From an uncultured bacterium (lineage in GTDB: Bacteria; Verrucomicrobiota; Kiritimatiellia; RFP12; UBA1067): a stretch of 53,334 nucleotides of DNA. The position numbers and the translations under genes are program-made. How positions within the stretch are numbered: position 1 is the first letter of the stretch; each line of letters starts with the position of its first letter. The stretch is from NCBI GenBank assembly GCA_902780865.1, contig CACZHC010000012.1, positions 1 through 53,334 of the forward strand. Direction: 5' to 3'. The notes under the pieces are model-generated. The model ran no database searches. It saw nothing but the letters and a program-made list of their open reading frames with translations, and had not been told where the DNA came from. Of this stretch, positions 33,426-41,526 are shown piece by piece.

Positions 33426-33780
33426 TTTCTGTTCGATGTGCCACTGTTTGACTTCATTTTACAACACCAAAAGGGGGCACAGAAGGGGGTACGGGAAATG
33501 GGCCGCCGCTCCCATCACACTCTGGCGGTAAATCCCAGCACACATCTTGTGTGGCGTCCGAGCTGTCATAGCACGAACATCAGCTCGTTTTCCAGCCTCA
33601 AAAATTTTTTACGATTTAAGATTAGATTTAAGATTCGTTTGGTATAATGGTCGTAAACTCAACGACATAGAGTGATACGTGGAGACTTGGAATCCCCGTG
33701 GCGCTTTCTGGCGGGGTTGCGATTTGGTATAATAAATAAAATTCTTAAGGAGCCGAAATGTTGTTAAAGGAGACACCGTA
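33426..33780 (+). other. Control region ahead of the accessory island
   Basis: This 355-base stretch between tRNA-Pro and the next gene holds no convincing gene apart from a tiny leader cistron. It contains a tandem GATTTAAGATT repeat (33613-33623, 33625-33635), a first TATAAT (33643-33648), and a first leader with hairpin GTCGT/ACGAC and the stem CCCCG/CGGGG (near 33696-33718). A second TATAAT (33728-33733) follows. The first 180 bases after the tRNA (33426-33600) show nothing I can identify. A tRNA 3' end is a usual integration site, but I see no direct repeat of it here. Confidence 0.5.
33643..33733 (+). promoter_or_regulatory. Tandem promoters P1 and P2
   Basis: Two TTTGG-TATAAT boxes, at 33643-33648 and 33728-33733, 85 bases apart. 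P1 is preceded at once by the tandem GATTTAAGATT repeat, a possible operator. The RNA between P1 and P2 can fold into two hairpins. P2 gives a short AT-rich leader with AAGGAG before the mini-cistron. Confidence 0.6.
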
Positions 33781-33781
33781 A
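33758..33781 (+). CDS. Seven-residue leader cistron (MLLKETP)
   Basis: ATG at 33758, TAA at 33779-33781. It has its own Shine-Dalgarno (TTAAGGAG, about 7 bases upstream). Its codons AAG-GAG form the Shine-Dalgarno of the next gene, and its stop overlaps that gene's start as TAATG. This is a complete translational-coupling device. No function of the peptide itself is implied. Confidence 0.55.
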   Translation: MLLKETP

Positions 33782-34407
33782 TGGATGGCGCCATGTGTGC
33801 TGGCATGGTGCGCCTTTGGACGGCGGGAACGCGGATTGCCTGTTTTCTCACTGTGGTGATGCCTTTCGCCGCGCTTGCCCGGACAATCCTCGTGCCGACT
33901 CAGCCTGTGTCGCCCTATCTTGACACCGAGGTTTCGACGAATTTCGCGTTGCATGCAGGGCGCACTGACACATGGGGGGTCGACCTCCGAATCCAGATAG
34001 CCAGTACGCCCACAAACGACCTCGAGGTCGCCTTCGGGGTCGATGCAAACACGAACGGAGTTCTCGAAGTCGAGGAGATTGAGACGGTCTACGGCTGGCG
34101 GGGAGGGCGCTACTTTGTCGAGAACGTCTCTGGATGGGACAGGATCGAGACGGAGGCCGCCACAAACGCCTTGTGCAGCGTTCTCGAGGTCAGCCTGCAA
34201 AACAGCTCGTCCGCCGTTCCAAGGCGTTTTGCGGCAACGTGCGGCGGAGAGGCGGCGTTCGCTTCCTTGGCGGCCACACCGCCTCCTGCTTGGCTCTTCA
34301 GGCGCGAGTGGGACATGGTGCGCGTCGTGCGGCGCGGCGCGGGGATCCCGTCGGAGTGGGTTCGCTGCGACATCGAGTACCAGTCGTTCTCCATAAGGCT
34401 GAGGTGA
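33781..34407 (+). CDS. Small secreted protein, unknown family
   Basis: A 208-residue exported protein, not recognised. Signal peptide near residues 12-34 (RIACFLTVVMPFAALA, cleavage probably after ALA). The mature part looks beta-rich (WGVDLRIQIASTPTNDLEVAF), with an acidic EF-like stretch GVDANTNGVLEVEEIETVYG. It ends QSFSIRLR, a C-terminal tail resembling those of the LamG proteins at 15218 and 20105. It is translated from a leader-coupled start and sits four bases before the 1,584-residue protein gene, so both are expressed together. Possibly a secreted partner of that protein. Confidence 0.6.
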   Translation: MDGAMCAGMVRLWTAGTRIACFLTVVMPFAALARTILVPTQPVSPYLDTEVSTNFALHAGRTDTWGVDLRIQIASTPTNDLEVAFGVDANTNGVLEVEEIETVYGWRGGRYFVENVSGWDRIETEAATNALCSVLEVSLQNSSSAVPRRFAATCGGEAAFASLAATPPPAWLFRREWDMVRVVRRGAGIPSEWVRCDIEYQSFSIRLR

Positions 34408-34411
34408 CGCC

Positions 34412-37400
34412 ATGCTGACGAAGATGTGGACAGGTTCCTTGCTGTTTCTCCTTTTCGCCTCGCTCGTGGCGCTGGCGGTCGCCGTTGCATACGAGAAGGA
34501 CTTTCATCCCCTGTGGGACTTTGCGGCTAGGTTCAGGCGCTTGCCTTTCGGGAAGCGGCTGGCGGTAATCGTGTTCGTCTGCGCCATGTGGGCCTATGCG
34601 AGCATCAAACCGGGCGACGGCGGCGGCAACGGCGGCGGAGGCGATGGCGGTGGCGGCACCAACAACGTGCCGCAGATGGTGCCGGGACCGGGCAACCTCG
34701 ACCCGATGTCTCTGCCAGGCGGAGGGCTTCAGGGTTTGCAGGGTCAGGCACACCTGAACCCGGAGCTGCATCCTGTCAACCAGCCCGTGGGCGGCGGGGC
34801 GACTTTCAATCTTGTCGGCTTCGAGCCAATCACCTCGACGAACACGACCCGGACGCTGGAGGCGGCGGACTTCGAGCGCGGATTCGTGATGACCCGCATC
34901 GGCACTGACGAGGAGTTCGACTTCACGCCACCGCCCAATGCGACCATCGTCTCCGACTGGCGCTCGTTCGGCGCGGCGACGGACTGGGTTTATGTCGCGC
35001 TGACAAACTGGATGTTCACGGTCGGCACAAACGAAGTGGAACGGTTGCGCGTCTATTCCTTCGGCAAGGTTGCTCCGCTTGTCCGCGATGCTGCCGGGAC
35101 GATAGCCACGGACAACTGGTTCGCCCCGTTCATGGCGACTCTCGGCGTCGTGCCCGAGGCTAGCTGGGGATTGCTCGACGAGGCAGACGCGGGCTCTTGC
35201 GACCGCTTCGCGGCTCGCGCTTCGCGCTCGGCCAACCTGATCGCTACGCGACAGGCGCATTTGCCAAGCCAGGTGTGGTATGCAGTGACCCAGGACAACA
35301 CGCTTGTCGTCACCTGGCAGAACGCGCTTCTTGACCGCGACACCGGGAAGCCCGTCTCGTTCCAGGTAGAGTTCTTCACGGACGGCAGGTTCATCTTCCG
35401 CTACGACCTTTCACGGCTTGGCGGCGGGGAGGCGGCAAATGTCCTCGCGGGCGCTTCGTTCTGCGGCAACGAGTGGGCCACCAACTCCCTGCCGACGAAC
35501 GTCACCTCGATGGCGTTCTACCCGCTTTCGGAGGACGATGCATACGACCAGGACCCCGACGGTGATGGGCTTCTCACCATAGACGAGCTGTTCTTCTACG
35601 ACACAGACCCCCACAACGCCGACACGGACTACGACGGCCTTGCAGACGACGCGGAACTGCTTGTCTACAATTCCGACCCGCTCGACCCTAACTCCATCAG
35701 CGCCGCCTACTGCGACGGATTTGCCGCGAAGCTCGGCGACCTCGACCCGTTCTACTGCCCAGAGGGCTCGACGAATACCGTTCTCGAACACATCTTTTAC
35801 TCTGGCACGACCAATGGCGTCTTCGCCTACCCGACCTCGACGGTCGAGACGGCGGTGTTGAAGATCATGGTCTCTGGCGAGGGTACGGGGCGGCTTGTCG
35901 TGGGAGATGCTGTCGTGCCGCTTGTTGCGCCGCCTCCAATGCGGAGTGGAGCGCAGACGAACACATTGCTTCTTGCCGTTGGGAAGGGAGTCCGAAAGTC
36001 GCTATGGTGGGACAAGCCCGATGGGCTTGACGTTGCCCTTCGTTCTGACGACTTGCTCATAGGCAGGATGCCGACATGGTACTTGCCTCATGGCTGGCTC
36101 GCGTTCCCGCACACAGACGCGACCACTCCCTGCATCCACGACTTTGTTTCAAATGGCAAGACTGTCTCGCTCGTGCATGGAGAGGAGTTCCCTGGCCTCA
36201 CCGCTACTTGGACCAACGGCAATGCCGATGTCGAGATAGAGAACCTGCCGCCGGACTCTGCCGAAATCCATGGCCATTTTGCGAGGAACCAAACCCGGCC
36301 CATTTCCTACACCGTAGATCACCCCAGTCGTCTCAACGAAGAGCCAGTGGCGTTTGCGCAGACGCTCCGCTTCTGCCCCAACCTTGCGGACGAGGACGCG
36401 CCTCCAGGGGTGGAGGACGAGGATTATGATTCGAGTGAATGGCCAATGCAAAGCGGGATGCCTGAAGTGGAAGACACGACGAGCGAGTACGAGGCTGCGG
36501 CGGAGTACGCGCGTATCGCCGGGCTCCCGCTCGCGCAGGGGGTTCTCCAGCTTTACGGCCCGATAGACCGTGAGGACATGGTCTCCCTCACGGTCCCGAC
36601 GGGGGCTCCGGTCCGCTGTTGCGACTGCCTAGACCACTGGCAGAGCAACTACGTCGCCGCCGCGTGGACATCGCCCCGGCTTTCGGTTTACGATGTTGCG
36701 GACAACCACTTCGACATTTCCTACGAGGACGTCATGGTGTCCGTGCGCGGAGAATACCCGAGCCGCGAACCATACGGAGACGGAGTCCTCTTCGTCACGA
36801 ACGGAGCGCCATCGTTTACAAAGGCATACACGGTTCTTGGCGTGGACATAGAGAACTTGTACGGCCCGGCGCTGTCGGAGTATGCGTCGCTCAACGCGTC
36901 TTTCGGCTTCCCGATTACCGTAACCACTAATCTTGACAATGCGACAGAACTTGAATTCCAATCAGATGTATTGCTCTCCAATGGAGTGTTCAAAGTTGCC
37001 ATAGATGACGCGACTGCACCTTTCGAGATATGGATTGGCGGATGCTGGACGTGGGACGACGATCTTTGCGAGAATGTATATCATCCGCCGTTTTTGCTGG
37101 TGGATAGCGCACGTGCGGACGGACGGCACTTCACCGTTCGCCAATGGCGTAAATTGGCAGAAGATCGTGGGTACGGGCGGTATTTGCCTTTTTACATCCT
37201 GTCGTCTTCGACGGGCCGTTGCGATCTTGTGTTTTCGTATGTCTTTGACCAAAATGGCTCTGCGATACGCTCGGCTGTCCGTCGCCGCATTACCTCGGTC
37301 AACCCGCCGTTGCTTGTGGACTATGACAGGGACGGCCGGATAGATTCATCTGATGCGTTGGCTTGGATTGACGGGAGACTCGCTTATTTCTGGAAGAACG

Positions 37401-39166
37401 ACGACAAATTCAAGGGCGATGACGCATTCAGATCCTCCTCTGCGCTCAACTCCGGAAATGGCGTGGTAGATGGCCGGAATGATCTCGTAAACTTCCTTAC
37501 TATTGGTGTTGATGTTTCTGCGTTTGCATCTCGCTGGAGCGCCCTTGATGTCGATTATCGCATTGTAGCGTATTCAAGTGGTTTGAGAAATGCCAAGCTT
37601 GCTCTTGCGGACATACAATGGTCGCAGATTGGCGATGCCGCATTTGGAGAAGACTTTGACATTCACGGCAATGCTCTCTACGAAGCGCCTATAGCCACGC
37701 TCGGCACGGGAACCAATCTGCCGCCTTCGTTTGTCGCGTTGTCTCATACCGGGAGAAGTACGCTTTTTGTGGAGTTCCCTGACGAACAGCGAAATGACAG
37801 TCTGTATCTGAGGATATACTCGAAGTCGGACGGCTCCTGCCTTTACTCGCAGGCGATGCGGCTCCACGTCGGCAACGTCTCCGGGATGATCGGCTGGCTG
37901 AATCTCAGGGGGGCGGCAGGTGGATCGGATGGCGTTCCGACACGGCTGTCGACTCCGGACTGGCCGGCCGATGCACATGGGCCGGGCAATGTCGTGTTTG
38001 TCCACGGCTACAACATGGCCGAAGATGCGGAGACTCCTGACTGGGCGAAAAACGTATTCAAGAAGCTGTGGTGGTCCGGCCTTGATAGGGGCTTTGTAGC
38101 CGTTCAATGGCGAGGCAACGAGGGTCAGTACTATCAAGTCGGATATGGCTGGGTATCGCCCAACTACTACGGCAATGTACAGAACGCATTTGCGACGGCT
38201 TCAGCATTGAAGACGGCTATGGACGATGTGCAAAGCCCCAAGTGGTTCATTGCCCACTCACTTGGCAATATGCTGGTATCCGCTGCAATTCAAGATTACG
38301 AAATGCCTTATGAAAGGTACTTCATGCTCAATGCGGCGGTTGCTATGGAGGCTTACGACCCGACATTTGGAATCTCGCAGGAGTCACATGATAACATGAC
38401 GCCGGTGGCTTGGACGAACTACGTGGACATGGTTCGAGCGACGCATTGGTTTGAGCTATTCCCGGAGGGAGACGGACGTCGGCTGCTCACATGGAAGGGG
38501 CGCTTTTCAAATGTAACGAACATTGTCAACTTCTATTCCACACAGGAGGATGTCGTCTGCAATGGAGACGGAACGCAGATGCCGTATGGCAGGCCCTATT
38601 CTTGGTACAACCAAGAGTATCGCAAGGGGTCGTGGGCCATGATGCTTCACGAATACGAAGGCGGCTGGGAATTCAATCCATATCATGACACGGTTACCGG
38701 TTCATGGGTTGGTAACGAGTACGTCGAGCATAGACAGAGGATGTCGCCGCAGGACGCGGCCAACTTGACTGGTGAGACCCTCCGGCAACATCCGTTCTTC
38801 CTTGATTTTGCAAATCCGGAGATGTACACTTCATCCAACGGATTGATTGTCGCTTCCAATTATCTCTACCGAGCGAAAATGCTTGCCTACGCCATTCCTT
38901 CGGAGTCGTACGCGGTTGGCGCGAATCCTTTGCCTGGACTCAATGCCTATACAAATGCGATTACAGGTGCAGTCGTACCTTCGCGTAACCATAATATGGC
39001 CGCCGAATACACATTTGGCCAAGATGACTTGCCGCAAAATGGAAGTGAATTTGAAGATAAACATAGGGACTGGCAACACAGCACTTTTGTCCAGCGCTCA
39101 TACAAGCGTGTGCATCAGTTGTTCAAGGCCATAACACAGACCATTAAGGAGGAATCCAATGAATAG
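34412..39166 (+). CDS. 1,584-residue anchored protein with C-terminal alpha/beta hydrolase
   Basis: Two hydrophobic segments (residues about 8-26 and 50-64) and a Gly-rich linker (67-80) lead into a long extracytoplasmic part. Residues about 90-370 include a nidogen-like beta domain (QVWYAVTQDNTLVVTWQNAL). Thrombospondin type 3 calcium repeats follow near 380-425 (DQDPDGDGLLTIDE, DTDYDGLADDAE), and an EF-hand/dockerin-like pair near 970-1030 (DYDRDGRIDSSD, NGVVDGRND). The C-terminal alpha/beta hydrolase begins at GNVVFVHGYNM (~1190). Ser1283 in AHSLGN is the nucleophile and His1556 in RDWQHSTF a likely catalytic base. The last 114 residues recur in the orphan gene at 42520. Base composition becomes AT-richer after about 36,900. 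A lipase-like surface enzyme or effector is possible. Confidence 0.72.
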   Translation: MLTKMWTGSLLFLLFASLVALAVAVAYEKDFHPLWDFAARFRRLPFGKRLAVIVFVCAMWAYASIKPGDGGGNGGGGDGGGGTNNVPQMVPGPGNLDPMSLPGGGLQGLQGQAHLNPELHPVNQPVGGGATFNLVGFEPITSTNTTRTLEAADFERGFVMTRIGTDEEFDFTPPPNATIVSDWRSFGAATDWVYVALTNWMFTVGTNEVERLRVYSFGKVAPLVRDAAGTIATDNWFAPFMATLGVVPEASWGLLDEADAGSCDRFAARASRSANLIATRQAHLPSQVWYAVTQDNTLVVTWQNALLDRDTGKPVSFQVEFFTDGRFIFRYDLSRLGGGEAANVLAGASFCGNEWATNSLPTNVTSMAFYPLSEDDAYDQDPDGDGLLTIDELFFYDTDPHNADTDYDGLADDAELLVYNSDPLDPNSISAAYCDGFAAKLGDLDPFYCPEGSTNTVLEHIFYSGTTNGVFAYPTSTVETAVLKIMVSGEGTGRLVVGDAVVPLVAPPPMRSGAQTNTLLLAVGKGVRKSLWWDKPDGLDVALRSDDLLIGRMPTWYLPHGWLAFPHTDATTPCIHDFVSNGKTVSLVHGEEFPGLTATWTNGNADVEIENLPPDSAEIHGHFARNQTRPISYTVDHPSRLNEEPVAFAQTLRFCPNLADEDAPPGVEDEDYDSSEWPMQSGMPEVEDTTSEYEAAAEYARIAGLPLAQGVLQLYGPIDREDMVSLTVPTGAPVRCCDCLDHWQSNYVAAAWTSPRLSVYDVADNHFDISYEDVMVSVRGEYPSREPYGDGVLFVTNGAPSFTKAYTVLGVDIENLYGPALSEYASLNASFGFPITVTTNLDNATELEFQSDVLLSNGVFKVAIDDATAPFEIWIGGCWTWDDDLCENVYHPPFLLVDSARADGRHFTVRQWRKLAEDRGYGRYLPFYILSSSTGRCDLVFSYVFDQNGSAIRSAVRRRITSVNPPLLVDYDRDGRIDSSDALAWIDGRLAYFWKNDDKFKGDDAFRSSSALNSGNGVVDGRNDLVNFLTIGVDVSAFASRWSALDVDYRIVAYSSGLRNAKLALADIQWSQIGDAAFGEDFDIHGNALYEAPIATLGTGTNLPPSFVALSHTGRSTLFVEFPDEQRNDSLYLRIYSKSDGSCLYSQAMRLHVGNVSGMIGWLNLRGAAGGSDGVPTRLSTPDWPADAHGPGNVVFVHGYNMAEDAETPDWAKNVFKKLWWSGLDRGFVAVQWRGNEGQYYQVGYGWVSPNYYGNVQNAFATASALKTAMDDVQSPKWFIAHSLGNMLVSAAIQDYEMPYERYFMLNAAVAMEAYDPTFGISQESHDNMTPVAWTNYVDMVRATHWFELFPEGDGRRLLTWKGRFSNVTNIVNFYSTQEDVVCNGDGTQMPYGRPYSWYNQEYRKGSWAMMLHEYEGGWEFNPYHDTVTGSWVGNEYVEHRQRMSPQDAANLTGETLRQHPFFLDFANPEMYTSSNGLIVASNYLYRAKMLAYAIPSESYAVGANPLPGLNAYTNAITGAVVPSRNHNMAAEYTFGQDDLPQNGSEFEDKHRDWQHSTFVQRSYKRVHQLFKAITQTIKEESNE
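38822..39166 (+). repeat. C-terminal module repeat, copy 1
   Basis: The 345-base 3' end of the large hydrolase gene (residues 1471-1584, from MYTSSNGLIVASNYLYRA). It is strongly similar at DNA level to 42613-42954. The first 115 bases differ at only about ten positions. The middle differs, and the end (KHRDWQHSTFVQRSYKRV) is again conserved. Confidence 0.85.
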
Positions 39167-40145
39167 ACCTATCATAGCAGTGTCGCTCAGTTTGTTTGCT
39201 AGCGCTGGCTGTGCTAGTGAACGATTGCATGTCAACGTTGTTGATAATTATGATGAGCCTGTCTCAAATGCTGTAGTGCAAGTAAGTTTTACATCGGGGC
39301 ATGTGGTTTTTGGGAGAGGAACCCCACGCTATTATTCAGATAAAACGGATGTGGCTGGAAATGCGATTGTAAAGTTTGACTGTGACAATTCGGATGTCCA
39401 TTGGTCGGTAAAGGCCGATGGCTATTATCCTAGCGACACCTATAAAGAGAAATTCAAAATCGATGTAGTGCAGATTCCGCCAGCATATTACAATGTAGTC
39501 ATGCTTGAGCATGAGAAGAAAGGAAAGGCCAAGCTCTGGAAAAAGCTAAACCCGCAGCCGATGATTGCACATGGAGTTGGCTATATGGAGGATCAGCGTT
39601 TATTCCCTACAGCGAACGGCAAATACGGCTTTGACATTGTGAAGTTTGACTGGCTTCCTCCTTTGGGGAAAGGTGAGATTGCCGACTTTTATCTCGTCCG
39701 GCGAATCGGAGAGGTGGTGCCAGACGGGATTGTCGGCTATTTGGAGTTCGCCGACAGGTGCGGGATGTACATGGCAAAACAGACGGGCAGCAAGACGTTT
39801 CCGGCGACTTATGAGGCAAACACAAATGCGTTGTTCAAGGCACAAATTCCTTTCATATTTGACCATGCGGATGACGGCAGCAAAGCTGTGACATACAAAG
39901 ACATAGTTGGTGAAGACGAGTATGGTGTGCTGCGAACGCGGGTTGTCTGCGACGAACATGGGAATATCATCAAGGCAAATTATTCAAAAGTTCTTGGCCC
40001 ATTCCGTGCGGGACATGCTTATCGGGGATGGGTTTTGTATACACCTTGCGCGGTTTTCAACCCCCGTGTAAACGACCCTAATCTCGAATCCGACCCTGAA
40101 CACAGTTATGACCCCAATCTTAAACGTCCATCACTCGCACCGTAA
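39159..40145 (+). CDS. Lipoprotein-like partner A of the hydrolase protein
   Basis: A 328-residue exported protein. The signal ends SLFASAGCASERL, with Cys17 a probable lipidation site although the lipobox is imperfect. An N-terminal carboxypeptidase-regulatory-like beta domain follows (LHVNVVDNYDEPVSNAVVQV), then an unassigned domain ending LRTRVVCDEHGNIIKANYSK and AVFNPRVNDPNLE. It is a paralogue of the proteins at 42947 and, more distantly, 41527. Its ATG overlaps the stop of the large gene by eight bases (ATGAATAG), indicating coupled translation. Visibly AT-richer than flanking core genes. Immunity or chaperone function toward the hydrolase is inferred only from position. Confidence 0.7.
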   Translation: MNRPIIAVSLSLFASAGCASERLHVNVVDNYDEPVSNAVVQVSFTSGHVVFGRGTPRYYSDKTDVAGNAIVKFDCDNSDVHWSVKADGYYPSDTYKEKFKIDVVQIPPAYYNVVMLEHEKKGKAKLWKKLNPQPMIAHGVGYMEDQRLFPTANGKYGFDIVKFDWLPPLGKGEIADFYLVRRIGEVVPDGIVGYLEFADRCGMYMAKQTGSKTFPATYEANTNALFKAQIPFIFDHADDGSKAVTYKDIVGEDEYGVLRTRVVCDEHGNIIKANYSKVLGPFRAGHAYRGWVLYTPCAVFNPRVNDPNLESDPEHSYDPNLKRPSLAP

Positions 40146-40198
40146 TGGCGACCAGCCTGTGATATTATAGTGCTAACCGTAAATGAAAGTGGCTTGAA

Positions 40199-40864
40199 AT
40201 GAATCAAAGGGAGCGCAACGAGAAGCATTGTTGGATTTTTCCGCTTGTTGTCATGGCGGCATTTGCTGCGAAAGTCACTTGCGGTGCGCAAATATGGCCG
40301 TGTCCTGGGATATGCTTTACGGGAGACGTAAATTTCCCAAGGTTGGAGAAAGGGGTGGTGCTCCTCGACATGGGAATTCCGCAAACAGAACGTCCCTCTG
40401 TATATGGACTGAGCTTTTCGTTTTGGCGCAGCCACTATGAAGAGAAGATGATGGGCGTTCAATTTGGGCTTGTGGAGGCTGTCGCCGCAGATGCATACGG
40501 CATTCAGTTGGCATTGGCCAATGACGCAGGGCGTGGAGCGGGCGTTCAAGTGGGCTTGTTTAACATCTATGACGATGCTTCGTTTCGACTTCAAGCAGGC
40601 CTTTGGAATTCCTATCGGATTTCTCTTAATTGGAATTACAGTAGGCCAACAAATTCTGGTGGATACGGCGTACAACTTGGGCTTATGAATATGTCATCGA
40701 AAGGAGGGCATCTTCAATTAGGTTTTCTGAATTTTGCCGATAAGTCCACGGTTTTCCAATTTGGGTTTTATAACAATATGGACAAGGAATCGCGCGGATT
40801 ACAAATAGGAATCATAAACGAGGTTGGCAATAATGGTTCTCCGTTCATAGGTTGGAATTGGTAG
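40199..40864 (+). CDS. LA_2272-type surface repeat protein
   Basis: A 221-residue exported protein with a signal sequence (FPLVVMAAFAAKVTCGA). From residue 80 on it contains repeated short strands of the type G-(V/I/L)-Q-(L/I/F)-G-L-x-N: MGVQFGLVEA, YGIQLALAND, AGVQVGLFNI, YGVQLGLMNM, HLQLGFLNFA, VFQFGFYNNM, RGLQIGIINEV. This repeat is known from Leptospira LA_2272-like surface proteins and forms a beta-structure, perhaps in the outer membrane. AT-rich, with a weak Shine-Dalgarno. It is probably part of the accessory island rather than of core metabolism. Confidence 0.7.
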   Translation: MNQRERNEKHCWIFPLVVMAAFAAKVTCGAQIWPCPGICFTGDVNFPRLEKGVVLLDMGIPQTERPSVYGLSFSFWRSHYEEKMMGVQFGLVEAVAADAYGIQLALANDAGRGAGVQVGLFNIYDDASFRLQAGLWNSYRISLNWNYSRPTNSGGYGVQLGLMNMSSKGGHLQLGFLNFADKSTVFQFGFYNNMDKESRGLQIGIINEVGNNGSPFIGWNW

Positions 40865-40895
40865 GTTGGTATGGTGCCACAATAAGGAGCGTCCC

Positions 40896-41429
40896 ATGAA
40901 TAACATTACAGGCATGAATATCCTGATTCTGCAAGGTTCGCCGAGGGCGAACGGAAACACGGCGTGGATGGCGGAGGAGTACCGCAAGGCGGCGGAGGCG
41001 GCCGGGCACAAGGTGGCGCTTGTCGACGTGTCGCACAAGAAGATCGCCGGGTGCATGGCCTGCGGGTATTGTCGCGGCAAGGGGAACGGGGCGTGCATCC
41101 AGAAGGACGACATGCAGGAACTCTACCCGCTCCTGGCCGAGGCGGAGGTTCTCGTCCTCGCGTCGCCGATCTACTACTTCACCATGTCCGCACAGCTTCA
41201 GGCACCGATCCAGCGAATCTACTGCATGAACAAGCCGGGCAAGCTGAAGAAGATGGCGCTCCTCGCGTCCTCCTATTCGCCCAACGTGTACGACGGCGCA
41301 ATCGGGGAGTATCGCGGCATCCTCAACTATTGGGGCGTCGAGGATACGGGCATCGTCACGGCCAAAAACGACGAGCAGAAGACGGACGCCACCCGCGGCC
41401 GCATCCTTGAACTCGCCGGGAAACTTTGA
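40896..41429 (+). CDS. Flavodoxin-fold NAD(P)H-dependent FMN reductase
   Basis: A 177-residue cytoplasmic flavoprotein of the NADPH-dependent FMN reductase/iron-sulfur flavoprotein family. FMN phosphate loop GSPRANGNTAWM (residues about 14-25), then the family ASPIYYFTMSAQLQAPIQR. Between them is a cysteine cluster ACGYCRGKGNGACIQKDDM, which in related proteins binds a 4Fe-4S cluster or is redox-active. Shine-Dalgarno AAGGAGC precedes ATG 40896. It is GC-rich with normal codon use and thus unlike the AT-rich genes on both sides, suggesting it was part of the ancestral chromosome or came from elsewhere. A perfect hairpin follows its stop. Confidence 0.88.
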   Translation: MNNITGMNILILQGSPRANGNTAWMAEEYRKAAEAAGHKVALVDVSHKKIAGCMACGYCRGKGNGACIQKDDMQELYPLLAEAEVLVLASPIYYFTMSAQLQAPIQRIYCMNKPGKLKKMALLASSYSPNVYDGAIGEYRGILNYWGVEDTGIVTAKNDEQKTDATRGRILELAGKL

Positions 41430-41449
41430 ATGGAGTTATGATGTTCAAG

Positions 41450-41480
41450 GACGACTATGGGGTCCGACCCCATAGTCGTC
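41450..41480 (+). terminator. Perfect 13-bp hairpin with GGGGTCCGACCCC core
   Basis: GACGACTATGGGG (41450-41462), loop TCCGA, CCCCATAGTCGTC (41468-41480). It lies 20 bases after the flavoprotein stop and could terminate or protect its mRNA. The core resembles GGGGTCAGACCCC-type palindromes that are scattered in many bacterial genomes. No T-run follows directly. Confidence 0.55.
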
Positions 41481-41526
41481 ACGTATTCAAATTTTATGAG
41501 AGACTCAAAGAGGAAGGAGCACTTCA

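Noticed and set aside
33349-33600. tRNA-Pro as an integration site for the downstream island
   Set aside because: No integrase gene and no second copy of the tRNA 3' end can be found in the window, so the idea has no support here.
33381-33647. An 88-codon frame starting in tRNA-Pro
   Set aside because: Begins inside a tRNA gene, has no Shine-Dalgarno and encodes no recognisable domain.
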